Assembly (NCBI GenBank): GCA_935421135.1
Contig: OW285192.1
Coordinates: 2,833,501-2,897,500, forward strand
Source of the DNA: Bugulina stolonifera
Lineage: Eukaryota > Bryozoa > Gymnolaemata > Cheilostomatida > Bugulidae
Length of the DNA stretch: 64,000 bases
Direction of reading: 5' to 3'
The position numbers were made by a program, and so were the translations under genes. Each line of letters starts with the position of its first letter. Within the stretch, counting starts at the first letter, position 1. Below the pieces are notes generated by a model. The model was not told the DNA's origin. It saw nothing but the letters and a program-made list of their open reading frames with translations, and searched no databases. Below are positions 63,594 to 64,000 of this stretch, piece by piece.

Positions 63594-64000
63594 ATGGCAG
63601 TAGAAGATGATGCCGATGTAGGACAGGTAGTGTTAGCCTTGAATGAACAGGACGAGCAATGTTGGCACTGGCTACAACAGCCGGTGGAGACGACAAGTAC
63701 GGATGATTTCATATCGAAGGCCACTGAGGGTCACGAAGACATAATCGATATCATCAACAAGATGGCTGAGGAAGACGAAAGGACGGAAAGGGAAGTGGAA
63801 ATTGATATGTTAGATGAGAAGGAATATGGTGATCAATTCCTGACATGGATGGATCCATTTACAGGCAAGGAGCAGGACGACCAAATGGTGTTTGGTTGTA
63901 CAGAGAACTCAGATGGTGGAAGAGATACAAGGCGAATGGAGACAGCCACCGGTCAAGTAGATGATATGATAGAAGATAAAGGACCACTGATTCCTAGGAC
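63594..64000 (+). CDS. Acidic hypothetical protein, 5' end, open at window edge
   Basis: The ATG at 63594 lies in GGCCATGGC, a strong Kozak context. The frame stays open for 135 codons to the window end without a stop, and the same frame is open upstream to 63516 (161 codons in all). The protein is very acidic, with clusters such as MAVEDDADVGQVV, NKMAEEDERTEREVEIDMLD and GKEQDDQMVFG, plus tryptophans in CWHWLQQP and FLTWMDPF. No signal peptide, membrane segment, zinc site or known catalytic motif was seen. TTTTAGACAG just before the ATG resembles a splice acceptor, so this may be an internal exon rather than a gene start. The family was not recognised; coding status is likely. Confidence 0.55.
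   Translation, partial: MAVEDDADVGQVVLALNEQDEQCWHWLQQPVETTSTDDFISKATEGHEDIIDIINKMAEEDERTEREVEIDMLDEKEYGDQFLTWMDPFTGKEQDDQMVFGCTENSDGGRDTRRMETATGQVDDMIEDKGPLIPR

Noticed and set aside
63512..63724. Minus-strand cysteine/serine-rich 70-codon frame
   Set aside because: It is the shadow of the acidic plus-strand frame, whose GAA/GAC-type codons produce Ser/Cys-rich antisense. The plus frame is longer and has a Kozak start.

Overview
The window is eukaryotic and most likely from an invertebrate animal, though no species can be named. About 95% of it (1 to about 60,773) is one uninterrupted head-to-tail satellite array with a 735-bp monomer. The array enters from the left edge, so its true start is not visible. 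There are 82 complete monomers between 7 and 60,300, followed by one decayed monomer. The remaining 3 kb holds a degenerate array edge, a truncated Ty3/Gypsy-type gag on the minus strand, AT-rich intergenic DNA, and what looks like part of an intron-containing protein gene on the plus strand. The eukaryotic assignment rests on satellite organisation, GT..AG exon borders, a Kozak-type start and the metazoan-style retrotransposon capsid sequence.

Array layout: monomers are near-identical but carry diagnostic substitutions that fall into higher-order repeats (HORs) of different multiplicity along the array. There is a 5-monomer HOR at 1-8,091, a mostly 4-monomer HOR at 8,092-22,079, an alternating dimer HOR at 22,080-43,397, and a mixed region with a clear 6-monomer HOR at its right end (43,398-60,300). 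Shared rare mutations reveal segmental duplications 10, 13 and 15 monomers apart, and at least one monomer is a mosaic consistent with gene conversion. Each monomer contains a 14-15 bp stem-loop, a second short stem-loop, and an 8-bp tandem duplication that has expanded to three copies in three monomers. An open frame of about 60 codons recurs in most monomers. It shows no convincing sign of coding constraint and I do not annotate it as a gene.

Right edge: the last monomer (from 60,301) is visibly diverged. It passes into three 113-bp sub-repeats (60,661-60,999) and then a fading tail to about 61,050, the usual picture for the unhomogenised margin of a satellite.

Flank: a minus-strand gag fragment (61,151-61,597) reads toward the array and ends shortly before it. 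No pol, LTR or primer-binding site was recognised. After about 770 bp of AT-rich DNA, four exon-like blocks (62,370-63,538) can be joined in a phase-consistent way with GT..AG borders. A 135-codon acidic reading frame with a strong Kozak ATG begins at 63,594 and runs off the right end. Neither protein was recognised. No bacterial operon, CRISPR array, rRNA or tRNA gene is visible.
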